Below are positions 45,040-56,222 of a stretch of 64,000 bases of DNA, piece by piece. The notes beneath the pieces are model-generated. The model saw only the letters and a program-made list of their open reading frames with translations. It did not search any database and was not told the origin of the DNA. Within the stretch, counting starts at the first letter, position 1. Each line of letters opens with the position of its first letter. This DNA is from CAVVIH01 sp963748295 (GTDB lineage Bacteria > Acidobacteriota > Vicinamibacteria > Vicinamibacterales > 2-12-FULL-66-21). Location: contig CAVVIH010000006.1 of the NCBI GenBank assembly GCA_963748295.1, positions 1,240,001 to 1,304,000 of the forward strand, in the 5' to 3' direction. Both the position numbers and the translations under genes were made by a program.

Positions 45040-48000
45040 CTACTCGGCGCGCAGCGCGTCCAGCATCCTGCCGCTGAGCGCCGCACGTGTCGCGACGAGC
45101 GACGATAACACGCCGGAAACCGCGACGGCAGCGAACAGGAACAGCAGGCCACGGCCGGGCATCGCGCCGCCTCTGCCGAGCCATGCCGGCGCAATCGCGA
45201 TGGCCGCGCACAGCGCGCCGGCCGCGAGCCCGGCGCTGAGCAGAAATGCCGATTCCGCCAGGATCATCCGCGACACGTTGCGCGCGTCGAAGCCGACGGC
45301 CCGCAGCAGGGCCAGCTCGCGGCGCCGTTCGAGCACGTTGCGGAACATCACTGCGGCGAGGCCAATCGTCCCCAGCAGCAGACCGAGGCCGCCGAGCGCC
45401 TGGAACGTCGACAGATAGGTGTTCTCGACGCGGTGAAACTCTTCGAGCCGCTCCGCCGTGGTCACGGCGTCCAGGCCGAACGGCTGCAGCTCCTTTTCGA
45501 CGACGCCCGCCAGCTCGTTGCCCTGCTCGATGGTTCGAACGCCGGGCTTGTCGACGAGGAACATGCGGTAACCCTGCTGACCAGGGAACAACCTGACGAA
45601 TTGCTCTTCGGCCATCACCAGCTCGCCCTGGAGCACGCTGTCCCGGAGTGCGCCGACGAAGCGCAGCACGAGCGGCTGCGCGGCGCCGATGTCCATGGAA
45701 AACGTGTCGCCGACGCCCGCATGCAGCACGTATTGCAGCGACGTCGCATCCGCAATCACCGGCACGCTCCCATCGTCGAATGTCCGGCGCAGCAGGAGCC
45801 ATGGATTGGCCCGCTCTGCGTCGGTCTCGGCGGACGAGGAGGAGAAGACGAAGCGGCTGGCGCCGATGAAGCTCGATTCCGGAGCGACGATCGTCGGGTT
45901 GGTCGGGCGATAGAGATTGAGGCAGCTCGCGTCCTGTCCCTGGCGGACGCGGAATCTCGTGAACGTCGCGTCCTGCATCTCGGGCGCCTGAATCAGCAGC
46001 GCGTCGCGGCCGGATCGATCGTTCATGTTCGGAACGATCGGCAGTTCCGATCGGGCGAGCAGCACGTAGCCGCCAGTGCCGGTCTTGCGATCCTCGGTCA
46101 GCTCGCCGCCGCCGCGCCGGAATGCATCCACCGAAACGATGATGAACGCGGCCGATGCGATTAATGCCGCGGACAGCACGCTGCGGCCCGGCCGGAAGGC
46201 CGCGCTCCTGAAACCGAGACGTGCCACCGCCCATGGACCGCGACCCGATATCAGGCGCGCGTCGCGTTCGCGCAGCCATCCCGACAGAAACATCAGACAC
46301 GCGACGAGAAGCGCGGCGCCGGCGCCGAAGAAGGCGCCGGCCTGCGCGGCCCGGCTCCAGAATCCGGCTCCCAGCAGCATCACGCCGAAAAGAGCAGCCA
46401 CCGACGCCGCACGTTTCGAGCGTCGCGCGCGCCGTTCGTCGAATGCGGTGCCGGCGTCGAGCGCCTGTGCCGTCAGCAGCGCGCGTGGCGACATGCGGCG
46501 GACGGTTCGAAGCGAGACAGCTATGCAGATGACCGCCGCGGCGACGCCGCCGATGGCGCCGGCGATCAGCGATACGGGCGAGATGTGCACGTTCAGCAGC
46601 TGCGTTCCAACCGCGCCGACCCACCACGTCTTCAGCCCGTACACGATCACATGCGCGTACGCGATCGCGCCGGCCACGCCAAGGATGGCGCCGTCCACCG
46701 CAAGAAGAAATCCCTCGACGGTGAGCAGCCTTCGAATGACTCCCGTCGTGAAGCCGGCCGCGCGCATCACGCCCATCTGCTTCAGCCGCTGCTCCACGCC
46801 CAGCTTGAAGAAGAGCACGACGAGCAGCACCGCGGACACCACCAGGAAGAAGCTGAAGTAGGTGAAGTACTCGCCGAAGTCGGTCGCCCCGGTCGCGGAT
46901 TGCAGCGCGAGCTGGCGCGCCGGATAGATCGACACGCCCATCGCGGCAGGCGACAGACCCGGCAGAATTGCGCCGTTCAGATCGGCGATCGCTTTCCCGG
47001 AAGGCACGGCCGGCGGGCGACGGAAGCGCAGCGACGTCAGCGCACCGTATCGCGACTGCCACAGCTCCTTGCCGCTCTCGTATGAGATGAACGCCTTCGG
47101 CGTCGTTCGATAGTCGGCCCAATATCGTTCGTCCTGCGGACGGACGCGTGACAAATCGATCGGGAACGGCGGATCCCACTCGGCCAGGCTGGCCGACCCC
47201 GAGATGCCCGGATACTCCGGCGCGAGCCGTCGATCGGCGGCAAATCCTTCGATTGGTACGACGCTCGAAACCGTGAAAAATGCGGAGCGCGTGAGCAGGC
47301 CCGCAGCAGGATCCCAAAGGTAGTACTCGACGTCGATGCGATCGCCTGGAGCGGCGTCGAGCTCACGTGCCGTCCAGTCGTTCAGGACGATGGAGTCGGT
47401 GGTGGGAGAACTCTCAGAGCGCCCAACGCCCAGCGCCGAGCGCCGGGCGTCAACCACACCCAGATCAGTCGCCGTAATAAGCGAGTACGGTACGACTCGA
47501 TCCCCCTTGCGGATCGAATTCGCGAGATACGTGAACACCGGAATGGGCTCGAAGCCCAGCTTGCTGGCCGCCTCGCGCGTCGCCCGCTCGAGCGCGTCGT
47601 TGACGATGCCGCTCGTGCTGTCGACGGTGACGAACGCCGAGTCATCTGGCGACACGATACGCGCGCCGAGATCTTCGAGCGTCAGCGTTCCTCGAACGCC
47701 ATCGACGGTCGCGTTGCCCGACAGCAGCGCGGTATTCACCTGATTGGGCACGCCGAGATCTCGCTGGATGCGGCGGAGCGGCGCAAACATCGCGCGTACT
47801 GCGGCCTGCTGTGGCTGCAGCGCGAACTCTCCGAGCCGTTCAGGCGCCAGCACCCCTGCCATCGTCAGCCGCACGGTGCGGCCGACTTCGTCCTTGCGGC
47901 CGAAGAGCGACTCGATGGGGATCTCGGACGGACGCTGAAGCCGCGTGAGGAGAACGTCGCCGTCCTTGGCGCCGATTTCAGCCGCGAGCGCCGGCGAGAT

Positions 48001-48377
48001 CCAGACGCCGTCGGGCGCCGGCAATCCGTGGAACTGCCAGAAGCGCTCGTCCACACCGTAAACGAGGACCGTTCCCGCCCTGCGGCCCGACGCTTCGTTC
48101 GTGACGAATCCATTCGCGACGATCAGCGGCGCGGCGGCAACGCCCGGCGACTTCGCGAGATCGGCAGCGAGCGCGTCGCGGAAGAACCCGATGCCGGCGA
48201 CCACCGTCTCGGTGCGGCCAAGCCGTCCGAGCGCGATGTCGCGCAGGCTGCCGCGCACCGAGTCGCCGACGACCAGCGCACCGCCGAGCACCGACACCGC
48301 CGCCGCGACGCCCAGCACGATAGCCAGGTTCGTGCGCCAATAGTAAAAGGCGCTGCGCACCGCCAGAGTGGTGAGTT

Positions 48378-48381
<4 letters not shown>
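45040..48381 (-). CDS. Large FtsX/LolC-type ABC transporter permease with two FtsX domains
   Basis: This is 1113 residues from the ATG at 48381, which overlaps the ATPase stop by four bases. The first membrane helix (TNLAIVLGVAAAVSVLGGAL) is followed by a long periplasmic region (about 45-480), then FtsX helices (YFTYFSFFLVVSAVLLVVLF; GFLLAVDGAILGVAGAIAYA). A second set with a smaller periplasmic domain ends RRELALLRAVGFDARNVSRM and ATRAALSGRMLDALRAE. This duplicated layout is like LolE/MacB-type exporters or extractors that use periplasmic domains rather than a pore. Near residues 311-322 the frame reads DARRSALGVGRSESS, encoded by a GCGCTGGGCGTT repeat, an in-frame insertion. The likely job is to export a lipid, peptide or glycoconjugate. 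Confidence 0.88.
47418..47449. repeat. GCGCCCAACGCCCAGCGCC repeat inside the permease gene
   Basis: AGCGCCCAACGCCCAGCGCC and following GAGCGCC units interrupt the permease frame without shifting it. They match the intergenic repeats at 55652-55705 and 22253-22281. Confidence 0.7.
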
Positions 48382-49054
<673 letters not shown>

Positions 49055-49055
<1 letters not shown>

Positions 49056-50365
49056 TACTGATACCCCTGCCGCCTGGTGCCGGAGACCTCCTGATACACG
49101 GCCTCCGCGCATTCGGTCATGCGTCCGACCGTGTAGTGACGGCGCACACCGTCGGCGCCAGCGCGTCCGAGCGCCGCTGCGCGCGCCGGATCGCGCCACA
49201 GCTCGAGAAACCCGTCGGCGAGCGCCGCCGGACTATCGGCATCGACGATCACGCCGCCGCCGGTGTTCTCGACGACCTCGGGAAACGCGCCACGCCGCGG
49301 CTGGACGACGGGGACGCCATTCGCCATCGCCTCGAGGAGGAAGATGCCTTTCGGCTCTTGATACGTCGCGGGAACCGACAGCACATCGAGGCTTTGGAGA
49401 AACGCGATCTTCTGCGCCCGATCGACCTCGCCGCGATACTCGAACTGATCCCCCAGGCCCCAGTTGCGCAGCTTCGTCTTCACATCATCCAGGTAGCCCT
49501 GGTGTTCCGGCGCAAGATAGCCGGCGGCCAGCAGACGCGATTTGCCGATGCCCGGACGCGAGCGCAGCTCGCGATAGGCTTCGGCGAGCACGTGCAGGCC
49601 TTTCTCGGGTGCAACGCGGGCGAAGTATCCGATCGTGAAGACGTCGTTCTGCGGCCGTCCGGCGCGCGGCGTGTAGCCGTCAAGGTTGATCCCGAGCGGC
49701 ACGACGCGCATCTTCTCCTTCGGCAGTCCGAGATAGCCCGGCATGTACTCGAGGTAATAGCGGCTGACCGGGAGAAACGCGTCGACGTGGACCGCCGCGG
49801 CCTGGATCAGCTCGAGCGACTGACGTTTGTAGGGTTCACCGAGGCCGTCGAGAAACAGATCTTCTCCCTGCAGCGTGCAGACGATCGCGACGTTCAGCGT
49901 CCGCCGCAGCGGCTCGGCGAGCCCGAGCAGCAGCGTATACGGAAGGTTGACGACGTCGAACTTCGGCTCCGTTTTCAGCCAGTCGAGCAGCTTCGCAATC
50001 TCCTTGCGCTGAAAGCCGTCCTCGCCGCGCAGCATCGAGACCGTCAGCTCGCCGAGGCCCTTCGGATCGACCTTGATCTGGCGCTTCGAGGCCATCTTGA
50101 TGACCCACTCGGCGTCCCAGAGCCTGTCCATGAAGCGGGGCGTGTGACGAAACAGCGCGGAATGCTGTTCGAGGAACACGCTGATGCCGCCAAAGAACAC
50201 GTGGTGCTGACTGACGTTGCGCTCGTCGGTGCGCGTCGGCGTGTAGACCGGCGTCAGCACGACATCGTGGCCGCGCGACAGCAGCTCGGACGCCAGCGCG
50301 TTGTCGCGCAGGCAGCTGCCGCAATACATCGACCCTGCACCGCCGGTGAACGAGAGGATTCGCAT
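49055..50365 (-). CDS. Glycosyltransferase family 4 protein
   Basis: This is 436 residues from the ATG at 50365 (MRILSFTGGAGSMYCGSCLR). The GT-B fold shows a Gly-rich N-terminal loop, the donor-domain start FTIGYFARVAPEKGLHVLAE and the retaining EX7E motif in YQEPKGIFLLEAMANGVPVV near 342-360. Residues between (YRGEVDRAQKIAFLQSLDVL) are typical of GT4. The donor and acceptor are unknown; it acts in the cytoplasm. It sits between the LuxC-like reductase (32-base gap) and the ABC transporter ATPase, so glycosylation of a lipid or amino-lipid product before export is a reasonable guess. Confidence 0.92.
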
Positions 50366-50397
50366 CGGGGCTCGGGGGCTCGGACTCGGGGCTCGCG

Positions 50398-51812
50398 CTA
50401 GGCCGTTTGCAGCGCCCGGGCGCGGAACAGGAAATCCACGATGTTCCCTTCGTGCGGCTGCAGCCAGTTCAGCTGAATCGTCGGAACGGAGCCGAGATTC
50501 AGGCGATCGATATGCACGGCATCCAGCAGCTGGCGCCGAAGCTCGGGCTTCTCCGTCACCGCGCTGCAGACGAGCGTCGGCCCGATCGCGTCGAGCATCT
50601 GCTCCTCGGGGCATTCGACGACGGTGACGAACGGGAACATGTACTCCTTCTTCGTGACCGGCGCCTCGGCGGAGGGGCTGTGGATGACCGTCGGCAGCAG
50701 GTAGTCGGCGCGGCCCTCCTTGACGATGCGCGGACCGGAGCGGTACTTCGCCGTGACGTCGGTCACGCCTGGCGTTTTCAGATCGGCATCGATCCCTTGC
50801 GAGATCGCATCCGCCACGCCTGCGACCGTGAACGCGGCGAGGCTGGCCTCGGGATGTTCGGGGGAAGCGGTCGGACCGCGGCCATACGTTTCGCGAGCGC
50901 GTCGGCGATCTCGCGCGTGTGGCGGCTGGCCCAGATGCCGGAGCAGTTGATGCAGCCGCGTCCGCTGTTCGCGAACACGCTGTCGAACATCATGTCGAGA
51001 TGCTTCTCCCAGTTGTCCACCTGGTCGTCGCCGATCAGGATCTTGGAGAAGCCAGGGCCATGCGCCTGGACCTTCGGGTTTCCGCGATAACGGTCGACGG
51101 TCGGCGTGCCGCCGAATACCAGGCTGCGCTCGCAGCCGGCGAGCACCGCGGCGCCCACTTCCGCCTCCCCGGGGTAGACCGAGATCGCTTCCCGCGGAAT
51201 CCCGGCCTGGAAGAATGCCTCGGCCATCCGGAACGGAGTCCACGGCTCCTGCGGGCCGGGCTTCAGCACGAGGCCGATCTGCATCGGGATGATCGGCAGC
51301 CACAACGTGTGCACGCCAGGCGAGTTCGACGGCAGCACGAGACCGAGCACGGGGCTCTGGGCCTGATAGCTGATCGGCACGCCGCGCTCTTCGCCATACC
51401 CGCACGACAGCACGTCGAAGGACAGTCCGCGCGTGAGCGACGTGAGGATCCGGCGCATCTCGCCGAGCACGAACATGTTCTTCTTCATGTTCCCGCGGCA
51501 CAGACGCTCGGGCAGGCCGGTGCTCGCCGACTGCGCCCGCACGAACTGATCGGGCGTCTGCGTTCCATCGCCCATCGGCAACTCGGCGTTCGAGTACAGC
51601 TCGCCCGCCTTGCCGACGCGCTCGATCAGCTCGTCAATCGGAATCTGCCGCAGCACCTCGCGCGCGCGGTCCGCCTTGCGCATGTCGCGCTGGATCAGTC
51701 CTCCGTTGGCACGGCTCACGCGAGCCATCGGCTCGCCCGTCGCAAAGTGGACGACCTCGTCCACGTCCATGCTCGTATATGGCTGTCCCCAACGAAGAAC
51801 CGGAATGTTCAC
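50398..51812 (-). pseudogene. LuxC-like acyl-CoA reductase (aldehyde dehydrogenase superfamily) with one-base frameshift
   Basis: The N-terminal frame runs from the ATG at 51812 (MNIPVLRWGQPYTSMDVDEV) through LGLVLPSNSPGVHTLWLPII and the catalytic segment FANSGRGCINCSGIWASRHT to about residue 316. In the run of five G's at 50860-50864 (C's on the coding strand) one base is missing. The next frame continues EHPEASLAAFTVAGVADAIS and ends VDFLFRARALQTA at 50398. The corrected size is 471 residues. LuxC-type enzymes take an acyl group activated by a LuxE-type partner to an aldehyde using NAD(P)H; the partner is encoded one base upstream. No luciferase genes (luxAB) are present in the window. Confidence 0.82.
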
Positions 51813-51813
51813 T

Positions 51814-52923
51814 TCAGTAGACTCCCACCGTCGTCGTCGCCGCGAAGCCTCGGAATGGCCTGACGCCGCTCACCCCGTCCCACGGATATTTTTCGTACGG
51901 CGCCTCGCGCTCCCCTTCGTCCCGCTCGAGGAACCCGGGCATGAAGAACTCCTTCGTCAGCGTCGTCAATTTGACACGGCCGGTCTCGCCATAGCCGACG
52001 ACCTTGGACGGGTCGTCGAAGTCGACGACCTCGATGACGGCGCGCGGCTCGGGCGCGTAGTACGAGATCTTGTAGTTGTTGTGCGGACCCGACGGCGCGC
52101 TCGCGGCCAGGCCCATCAGCGTGTTGCCATAGGTCGGCGTCATGTATGCGCCGTCGAGCATCTCTTCGTGCGCGAAGCGGTTCCACTGTGGAGTGAACTC
52201 GGTTCCGCCCGAGAAAATTCCGGTGATGCCGGCCTGGCGAATCGTCGTGCCCTTCGACTCGAGGCGAAGCGCGAGCGCCTCGAGGAGCTTCGGCGTCGTG
52301 AACAGGCAGCGGATGTCGTGCCCGGCCCTCAACACCGTGGCGGCCTGATCGATGACGTGATCCTTGTAGGCCTGGAGGTGCTCGCCCCAGCCCTTCTGAA
52401 TCAGCTTGATCACCCAGCGCGGATCGAGATCCACGCCGAAGCAGATGCCGCCGCGATACTGCGCGAGATGTTCGACCGAAAGCCGCAGCCGGCGCGGGCC
52501 GCTCGGGCCGAGCATCAGCCAGTTCGCGCCCTTGGGAAAGTGCTCGTCGGGCAGCGTGGCGCTGAACGCTTCGTAATCGATGCGGAAATCGTCGACGTTG
52601 ATGCGGCTTTTGGGGATCCCTGTCGTGCCGCCGGTTTCGAAGACGTAGATCGGCTTGTCCGCGTAAGCCTTGGGCACCCAGCGCCGCACCGGTCCGCCGC
52701 GCAGCCACTCGTCCTCGAACGGGCCGAACCTGAGCAGATCCGAATAACCCTTGATGTCGGTGAGCGGGTTGAAGTCGAAGCCCTGCGCGCGTTCGAGCCA
52801 GAACGGGCATCCCGTCGCGGGATTGAAGTGCCACTGCACGATCTCGCGGACGTGAGCGTCGAGGCGATCCCTTGCCGCTTTGAGGGCAGCCGGGTCCAGG
52901 CGGACGTTCGAAGTCTCCAGCAT
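51814..52923 (-). CDS. LuxE-like acyl-activating enzyme (acyl-protein synthetase/ligase)
   Basis: The product is 369 residues from the ATG at 52923 (MLETSNVRLDPAALKAARDR). The adenylate-forming signature is clear: YVFETGGTTGIPKSRINVDD near 109-127, followed by GIFSGGTEFTPQWNRFAHEE and MTPTYGNTLMGLAA. It lacks the long C-terminal domain of acyl-CoA synthetases and is the size of LuxE-type acyl-protein synthetases or arylcarboxylate-reductase components. Its stop is one base from the LuxC-like start, so the pair probably forms an acyl-to-aldehyde reductase. The fatty or aryl acid used is unknown. Confidence 0.87.
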   Translation of the reverse strand: MLETSNVRLDPAALKAARDRLDAHVREIVQWHFNPATGCPFWLERAQGFDFNPLTDIKGYSDLLRFGPFEDEWLRGGPVRRWVPKAYADKPIYVFETGGTTGIPKSRINVDDFRIDYEAFSATLPDEHFPKGANWLMLGPSGPRRLRLSVEHLAQYRGGICFGVDLDPRWVIKLIQKGWGEHLQAYKDHVIDQAATVLRAGHDIRCLFTTPKLLEALALRLESKGTTIRQAGITGIFSGGTEFTPQWNRFAHEEMLDGAYMTPTYGNTLMGLAASAPSGPHNNYKISYYAPEPRAVIEVVDFDDPSKVVGYGETGRVKLTTLTKEFFMPGFLERDEGEREAPYEKYPWDGVSGVRPFRGFAATTTVGVY

Positions 52924-52937
52924 GGCTGGGGATCGTA

Positions 52938-54479
52938 TCAAGGTAGCGGCGAAAACGGCAAAGGCAGGTCCTCGATGGGATGCGGCAGCCGCCACGTCCA
53001 GTTGTGTTCGTTGACGGACGCAGGGGTATTGATGCGGGCGCGCCAGCCAAACAGGTCCTGCATCGGGAAGATCACCAGTTCCGACCCCGATTGCAGCATC
53101 GCCTGGAGGAGGGCGTCGCGGATGCGCTCCGTGAACGGGACGTCGGAGGGGCATCCAAGCTCGCGCAGCAGCGGCACTTCCGCCACCAGGCAGCGCTCCT
53201 CGTCATCCGCGTTGTCCCACCATTCGGCCAGCGCTTCCGTGTCGTGCGTGCCGGTGGTCGCCACCGACAGGGCAGGGTAGCTTCTGGGGTCGCGGAACGG
53301 CTTTCGTTCAGCCTCCCACTCGCGTTCCCATCGAAGCACTTTCATCCCGGGAATGCCCAGGGCGGTCATCGACTCGCGCACGAAGTCCGGCACGGTTCCG
53401 AGATCCTCGGCGAGGATCCGCGAACCGCAGGACGCGAACAGCCGCATCAAATGCTCGCCCTGTCGGCGCTGGTCCGGCTCATCCGCCGGCACGAAAGAGG
53501 TCTGGCCGTCGCGTTCGCGGACGAACGTCCGGTAGAAACCCACGAGGTGATCGACGCGGAATCCGTCGTAGAGATCCGCGCAGCGGCGGACTCGATCCTT
53601 CAGCCACTCGTAGCCGCCGCTGGCGATCCGATCCCAGCGGTAGACAGGCAGACCCCAGTCCTGGCCTGTTTCAGAGAACGCGTCCGGCGGGACGCCAACC
53701 GACGCGTCGAGCCGGAACTCGTGCTGACGCGTCCACACGTCGGCGCTGTTGCCGCTGACCATGAACGGAAAGTCGCCGAAGATCCCGATCGCGCCGCATT
53801 CATGCCGCGCCCGATGCCACTGCTCGTCGGCCAGCCACTGCAAGTACTGAAAGTACAGAATGCGCGGAGCAAGACGCTTTCGGGCTTCGCCAAGTGCAGC
53901 GGGATCACGGTCCCGGACGCCAAGCGGCCACTCGGTCCAGAAACGTCCGCCGTTGTCTTCGTGCAGGGCGCGGAAAAGCGCGTAGTCGTCGAGCCACGAC
54001 GCCTGACGTTCGGTGAACGTGCGAAGCTCGCGGGCGCGGCTCGATCTGCATTCCCAGTGGCGCGATCGGAAATGCGCGAACGCCGCCTCCAGCGCATGCG
54101 ACTTCAGCGCACGCACGGCCGCGTGATCGACGCCGCCGGCCTCGCGCACGCGCGCAAGACTCGCCCGCTGCCCGTCGTCGAATATCCCTTCGCCGCCGAT
54201 CGCCTCGAAGTCCTCGACATCCGGCAGCGCGATGAAGATCGGATCGATCGCCATCGCGCTCATCGCGGAGTAGGGAGAGCTTTGCCCCGCCTCCATCTCG
54301 TTGACCGGCAGCAGCTGCACGAAATCGAGCCCCGCCTGCTCCAGCCACCGCGCGAGCGGCACGAGATCGGCGATTTCCCCCACTCCCCAGCTCTTCCGTG
54401 ACGGAAATGAAAAGAGGGGCACCATCACACCCACCCGGCGTCCCGACGCGAAACGGCTCGCCCGTTCACCCACTGACAC
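52938..54479 (-). CDS. malQ: 4-alpha-glucanotransferase (amylomaltase, GH77)
   Basis: This is 513 residues from a GTG at 54479 that overlaps the aminotransferase by 14 bases. GH77 landmarks appear in order: SFPSRKSWGVGEIADLVPLA, SPYSAMSAMAIDPIFIAL, IFGDFPFMVSGNSADVWTRQ, LYDGFRVDHLVGFYRTFVRE (nucleophile Asp in FRVDH), RILAEDLGTVPDFVRESM (acid/base Glu) and TGTHDTEALAEWW (third acid). It transfers maltodextrins between glucan chains in glycogen metabolism. No other glycogen gene is nearby, so its placement in this run may be incidental or reflect glucose supply for the neighbouring glycosyltransferase. Confidence 0.93.
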   Translation of the reverse strand: MSVGERASRFASGRRVGVMVPLFSFPSRKSWGVGEIADLVPLARWLEQAGLDFVQLLPVNEMEAGQSSPYSAMSAMAIDPIFIALPDVEDFEAIGGEGIFDDGQRASLARVREAGGVDHAAVRALKSHALEAAFAHFRSRHWECRSSRARELRTFTERQASWLDDYALFRALHEDNGGRFWTEWPLGVRDRDPAALGEARKRLAPRILYFQYLQWLADEQWHRARHECGAIGIFGDFPFMVSGNSADVWTRQHEFRLDASVGVPPDAFSETGQDWGLPVYRWDRIASGGYEWLKDRVRRCADLYDGFRVDHLVGFYRTFVRERDGQTSFVPADEPDQRRQGEHLMRLFASCGSRILAEDLGTVPDFVRESMTALGIPGMKVLRWEREWEAERKPFRDPRSYPALSVATTGTHDTEALAEWWDNADDEERCLVAEVPLLRELGCPSDVPFTERIRDALLQAMLQSGSELVIFPMQDLFGWRARINTPASVNEHNWTWRLPHPIEDLPLPFSPLP

Positions 54480-55632
54480 GCTCCATCAGGCTGCGCGTGC
54501 CGCGGTCGAACGCATCGGGATCGGCAAGAAGGCTGACGACAAGAAAGGCCTCGTGCGGAAAATCAAAGAAGAATCCGGGATGCACCAGCACGCCATCCCG
54601 CTCGATCAGATCGAGCACGAGATCCTCTTCGGTACGCGTCGACGGGACGCGAAGGACGGCCGACCAGCCGGCTTCGGCGGGCAGCACTTCGATCGACGGG
54701 AAATGCCGCGCCAGCGCAACCAGCGCGCGATAGTTCGAACGAATACGTTCGAGAATCTGCTCGCGGATACCTGCGCCGGCGGCGATCAGATCCGGCGCTG
54801 CCATCTGAACCGGCGTCGCGACCGACAGATACGTGTCGCAGATCAGTTCCAGCCGATCCATTGCCTCGACGACGAGCGGCTCGGGACCGTCCACGGCAAT
54901 CCATCCGAGCTTGACCTGCGGCAGTCCGGCTGATTTCGAGAGGCCACCAAGGCGGAATGTGAGCGCACGCGGCGCGCCAGGGTTCGGCGCGCTCGTCACC
55001 GTTCCGTCGAGCGGGTAGTCCGCAAACACCTCGTCGACGATGACCGCGGCGCCGCGCTCGGCACTCATCGCATCGACGACGGACAGTTCAGCTGGCGAGA
55101 GCACTGAGCCTGTCGGGTTGTTCGGGCTGACCGCCAGCAGCGCTCGCACCTCTCGCGTCCACGCATCGTCGAGAGCGTCGGCGTCCACTGCCCAGCGGCC
55201 GTGGTACTCGAGCCGGTATGGCACCGGCGCAACGCCATCGAGGTGTGTGAGATGGTCGAACAGCGGATAACTCGGGACTGGCACCAGCACGGCATCGCCA
55301 CCGGGACCGCACAGCAACTTGAACAGCAGCGAGTAGGCCTCGCTGGTGCTGGCGGTCAGAACGATTCGATCCGTAGCAATCCGAATGCCGCGCCGTGCGT
55401 AGTCCGCCGCGGCCGCTTCGCGCGCGAGCTGCTGCCCGAACGGCTCCGGGGTGTACGTCAACGCCGCCGCCGATGCGAGCGGCTGCAGCAGCATTGGCGG
55501 ATACGACAGGCCGACCGTTGTCGGATTCGTGACCGTCAGATCGATCAGCTGCCGCCCCGCCGCGCGGGCAACGGCCACCGCGCGTGCGAGTCGATTCGGT
55601 GCGCGATTCGCCGGCACCCTTTCAGAGAACAT
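54466..55632 (-). CDS. PLP-dependent class I/II aminotransferase
   Basis: The product is 388 residues from the ATG at 55632. It has the fold-type I layout: substrate-side TVTNPTTVGLSYPP, cofactor-contact TASTSEAYSLLFKLLCGPGG and PVPSYPLFDHLTHLDG, AVSPNNPTGSVLSPAELSVV, VIVDEVFADYPL, and the PLP lysine in LGGLSKSAGLPQVKLGWIAV near residue 228. The late Arg region reads AGWSAVLRVPSTRTEEDLVL. The pattern is near to aspartate or alanine-type aminotransferases of the MalY/AlaA group; the exact substrate is not fixed. It is the first gene of the ten-gene minus-strand run, so its promoter should lie within 55633-55724. Confidence 0.92.
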   Translation of the reverse strand: MFSERVPANRAPNRLARAVAVARAAGRQLIDLTVTNPTTVGLSYPPMLLQPLASAAALTYTPEPFGQQLAREAAAADYARRGIRIATDRIVLTASTSEAYSLLFKLLCGPGGDAVLVPVPSYPLFDHLTHLDGVAPVPYRLEYHGRWAVDADALDDAWTREVRALLAVSPNNPTGSVLSPAELSVVDAMSAERGAAVIVDEVFADYPLDGTVTSAPNPGAPRALTFRLGGLSKSAGLPQVKLGWIAVDGPEPLVVEAMDRLELICDTYLSVATPVQMAAPDLIAAGAGIREQILERIRSNYRALVALARHFPSIEVLPAEAGWSAVLRVPSTRTEEDLVLDLIERDGVLVHPGFFFDFPHEAFLVVSLLADPDAFDRGTRSLMERVSG

Positions 55633-55651
55633 TCAGACCACTATACGACGC

Positions 55652-55705
55652 GGCCAGCGCCGAGCGCCCAACGCCGAGCGCGAGCGCCGAGCGCCGAGCG
55701 CCGAC
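55652..55705. repeat. GCGCCGAGCGCC repeat between divergent genes
   Basis: GGCCAGCGCCGAGCGCCCAA and tandem CGAGCGCCGAGCGC units fill the gap between the aminotransferase start and the DinB start. Any promoter for either gene must overlap it. Confidence 0.75.
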
Positions 55706-55724
55706 AGTGTTATAGGCTGGTTCC

Positions 55725-56222
55725 ATGAGCCTGACGCTGACGTTCGACGAGCTGCTGCGCTACACGAACGACGAGCGCGACAAGTGGAGGCTGTGGCTAG
55801 TCTCGCATCCGGCGGCGATGGAGTCACCGGTGCAGCCGTCTGGCGCGCGGCATGCAACAGTCGGAAAGCTCGTGGATCACATCTTCCTCACCGAACGGCG
55901 GCACCTGCAGCGGCTGCGCGATGAAAAAGTCGACGAATCGACAGGACTGACGGCGAACAACGCGCCCCCGCTCTTCGACTATGGCGCGTCGGTGCGGCGA
56001 GAGCTGGAGCACTACGTCGAAACGCTCGACGACGACGTGGCCGATCAGATACGTACGTTCGAGGTTCGCGACCGGCAGTGGCAGATGACCTCGAGGAAGC
56101 TTCTCTTCCATGTCCTGCTGCACGAAGCACGGCACTGGGCGCAGATCGCGCTCGCGGTACGGCTCGCGGGCTTCGAGCCGCCCGGCGATCACGATCTCTT
56201 CTTCAGCCGGGCGCTTCGCTGA
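55725..56222 (+). CDS. DinB-like four-helix metal-binding protein
   Basis: This is 165 residues from the ATG at 55725. It has the four-helix DinB/YfiT layout with the three metal His: VGKLVDHIFLTERRHLQRLR near 47-66 (His), and LLFHVLLHEARHWAQIALAV near 128-146 (two His, HxxxH). The protein ends GDHDLFFSRALR. Members act as thiol-dependent metal enzymes, often in mycothiol or bacillithiol chemistry, but the activity here is unknown. Its stop shares one base with the next start (TGATG). Confidence 0.9.
   Translation: MSLTLTFDELLRYTNDERDKWRLWLVSHPAAMESPVQPSGARHATVGKLVDHIFLTERRHLQRLRDEKVDESTGLTANNAPPLFDYGASVRRELEHYVETLDDDVADQIRTFEVRDRQWQMTSRKLLFHVLLHEARHWAQIALAVRLAGFEPPGDHDLFFSRALR

Noticed and set aside
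50398..52923. A full bioluminescence (lux) operon
   Set aside because: LuxC- and LuxE-like enzymes are present but no LuxA/LuxB luciferase is found, so only aldehyde formation is supported.
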